From: CAUZEO01 sp963578625
GTDB taxonomy: Bacteria; Verrucomicrobiota; Kiritimatiellia; SLOV01
DNA: 5,548 bases
Direction of reading: 5' to 3'
Assembly: GCA_963578625.1 (NCBI GenBank)
Contig: CAUZEO010000346.1
Location: 1 to 5,548, forward strand
The notes beneath the pieces are model-generated. The model ran no database searches, was not told the origin of the DNA, and saw only the letters and a program-made list of their open reading frames with translations. The position numbers and the translations under genes were made by a program. This document shows, one piece after another, positions 5,437-5,548 of this stretch. How positions within the stretch are numbered: position 1 is the stretch's first letter; each line of letters starts with the position of its first letter.

Positions 5437-5548
5437 CGGAAACCCTTAACCGACCCACTTTCCCGGTCAGGCGGGTTGATGCTCACAGCGCTCTCAAAGG
5501 TCGCAGCCCATGAATCGAAACACACTTACTCGCAATCTTTATCGCACC
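5360..5548. repeat. Direct repeat with ~118-bp period, two copies, second cut by window edge
   Basis: The 20-mer gatgctcacagcgctctcaa occurs exactly at 5360-5379 and 5478-5497. After each copy the same blocks follow in order: cagcccatga (5385-5394 and 5504-5513) and acacttactcg (5403-5413 and 5522-5532), with a few substitutions and small gaps between. The first unit would run 5360-5477; the second continues past the window. More copies may follow. Confidence 0.7.
5406..5455. repeat. Two tandem ~25-bp units inside the larger repeat
   Basis: The units at 5406-5430 and 5431-5455 both begin cttactcg, continue with (t/g)aaac and ttaaccg, and end in a C-rich tail. They differ by a few substitutions and compensating small indels. 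The cttactcg core also appears in the second ~118-bp unit at 5525-5532. Confidence 0.5.

Larger units (their letters stand above)
4920..5548. other. Gene-free region with repeats at its right half
   Basis: I see no supported gene in these 629 bases. Small open frames on both strands have no recognisable domain, no convincing ribosome site and an out-of-frame-like composition. Bases 4920-5280 look featureless apart from a small TCGAG/CTCGA hairpin (5243-5257). The last 265 bases carry nested direct and inverted repeats, listed separately. Confidence 0.6.

Noticed and set aside
5402..5500. Integron attC site
   Set aside because: An ACTTAAC string resembles one half-site, but no matching GTTRRRY partner with the expected imperfect hairpin could be found.
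5360..5548. CRISPR array
   Set aside because: Only two copies, imperfect, about 70 bases long and spaced 118 bases apart, with no cas gene; this is not CRISPR geometry.

Overview
The window reads as a glycan-utilisation locus from a bacterium of the Planctomycetes-Verrucomicrobia-Lentisphaerae (PVC) superphylum, most likely a planctomycete. The basis is protein family content (DUF6807, Gfo/Idh/MocA, a secreted GH123/DUF4091 hydrolase, and a C-terminal module typical of planctomycete proteins) plus short dispersed-looking repeats in the spacers. No rRNA or other taxonomic marker is present, so the assignment is an inference from families I recognise by eye.

All recognisable genes lie on the minus strand. 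In transcription order, right to left, they are: (i) an orphan C-terminal protein module (4551-4862), probably the remnant of a larger gene; (ii) a spacer of about 270 bases with a repeat cluster, a REP-like hairpin and a possible promoter; (iii) a 775-residue secreted protein with an F5/8C-type carbohydrate-binding domain and a GH123-like catalytic region (1950-4277); (iv) a spacer of about 285 bases that looks largely coding, with a secreted micropeptide reading frame apparently broken by one extra base and a TGATG junction; (v) a Gfo/Idh/MocA NAD(P)-dependent oxidoreductase (core 676-1665); (vi) a DUF6807 ('PmoA') protein that starts 5 nt after it and leaves the window at base 1 (223 residues visible).

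Genes iii, v and vi form a compact same-strand set. A plausible division of labour is that the exported hydrolase attacks a glycan outside the cytoplasm, the oxidoreductase works on a released sugar or sugar derivative, and the DUF6807 protein does an unknown step in the same pathway. The substrate cannot be read from the sequence.

The right end (4920-5548) contains no gene I can support. Its last ~265 bases hold nested direct and inverted repeats, including a ~118-bp direct-repeat unit whose second copy runs off the window. I see no complete new system. The two most unusual things are the frame-broken micropeptide between the hydrolase and the oxidoreductase, and the repeat array at the right edge.
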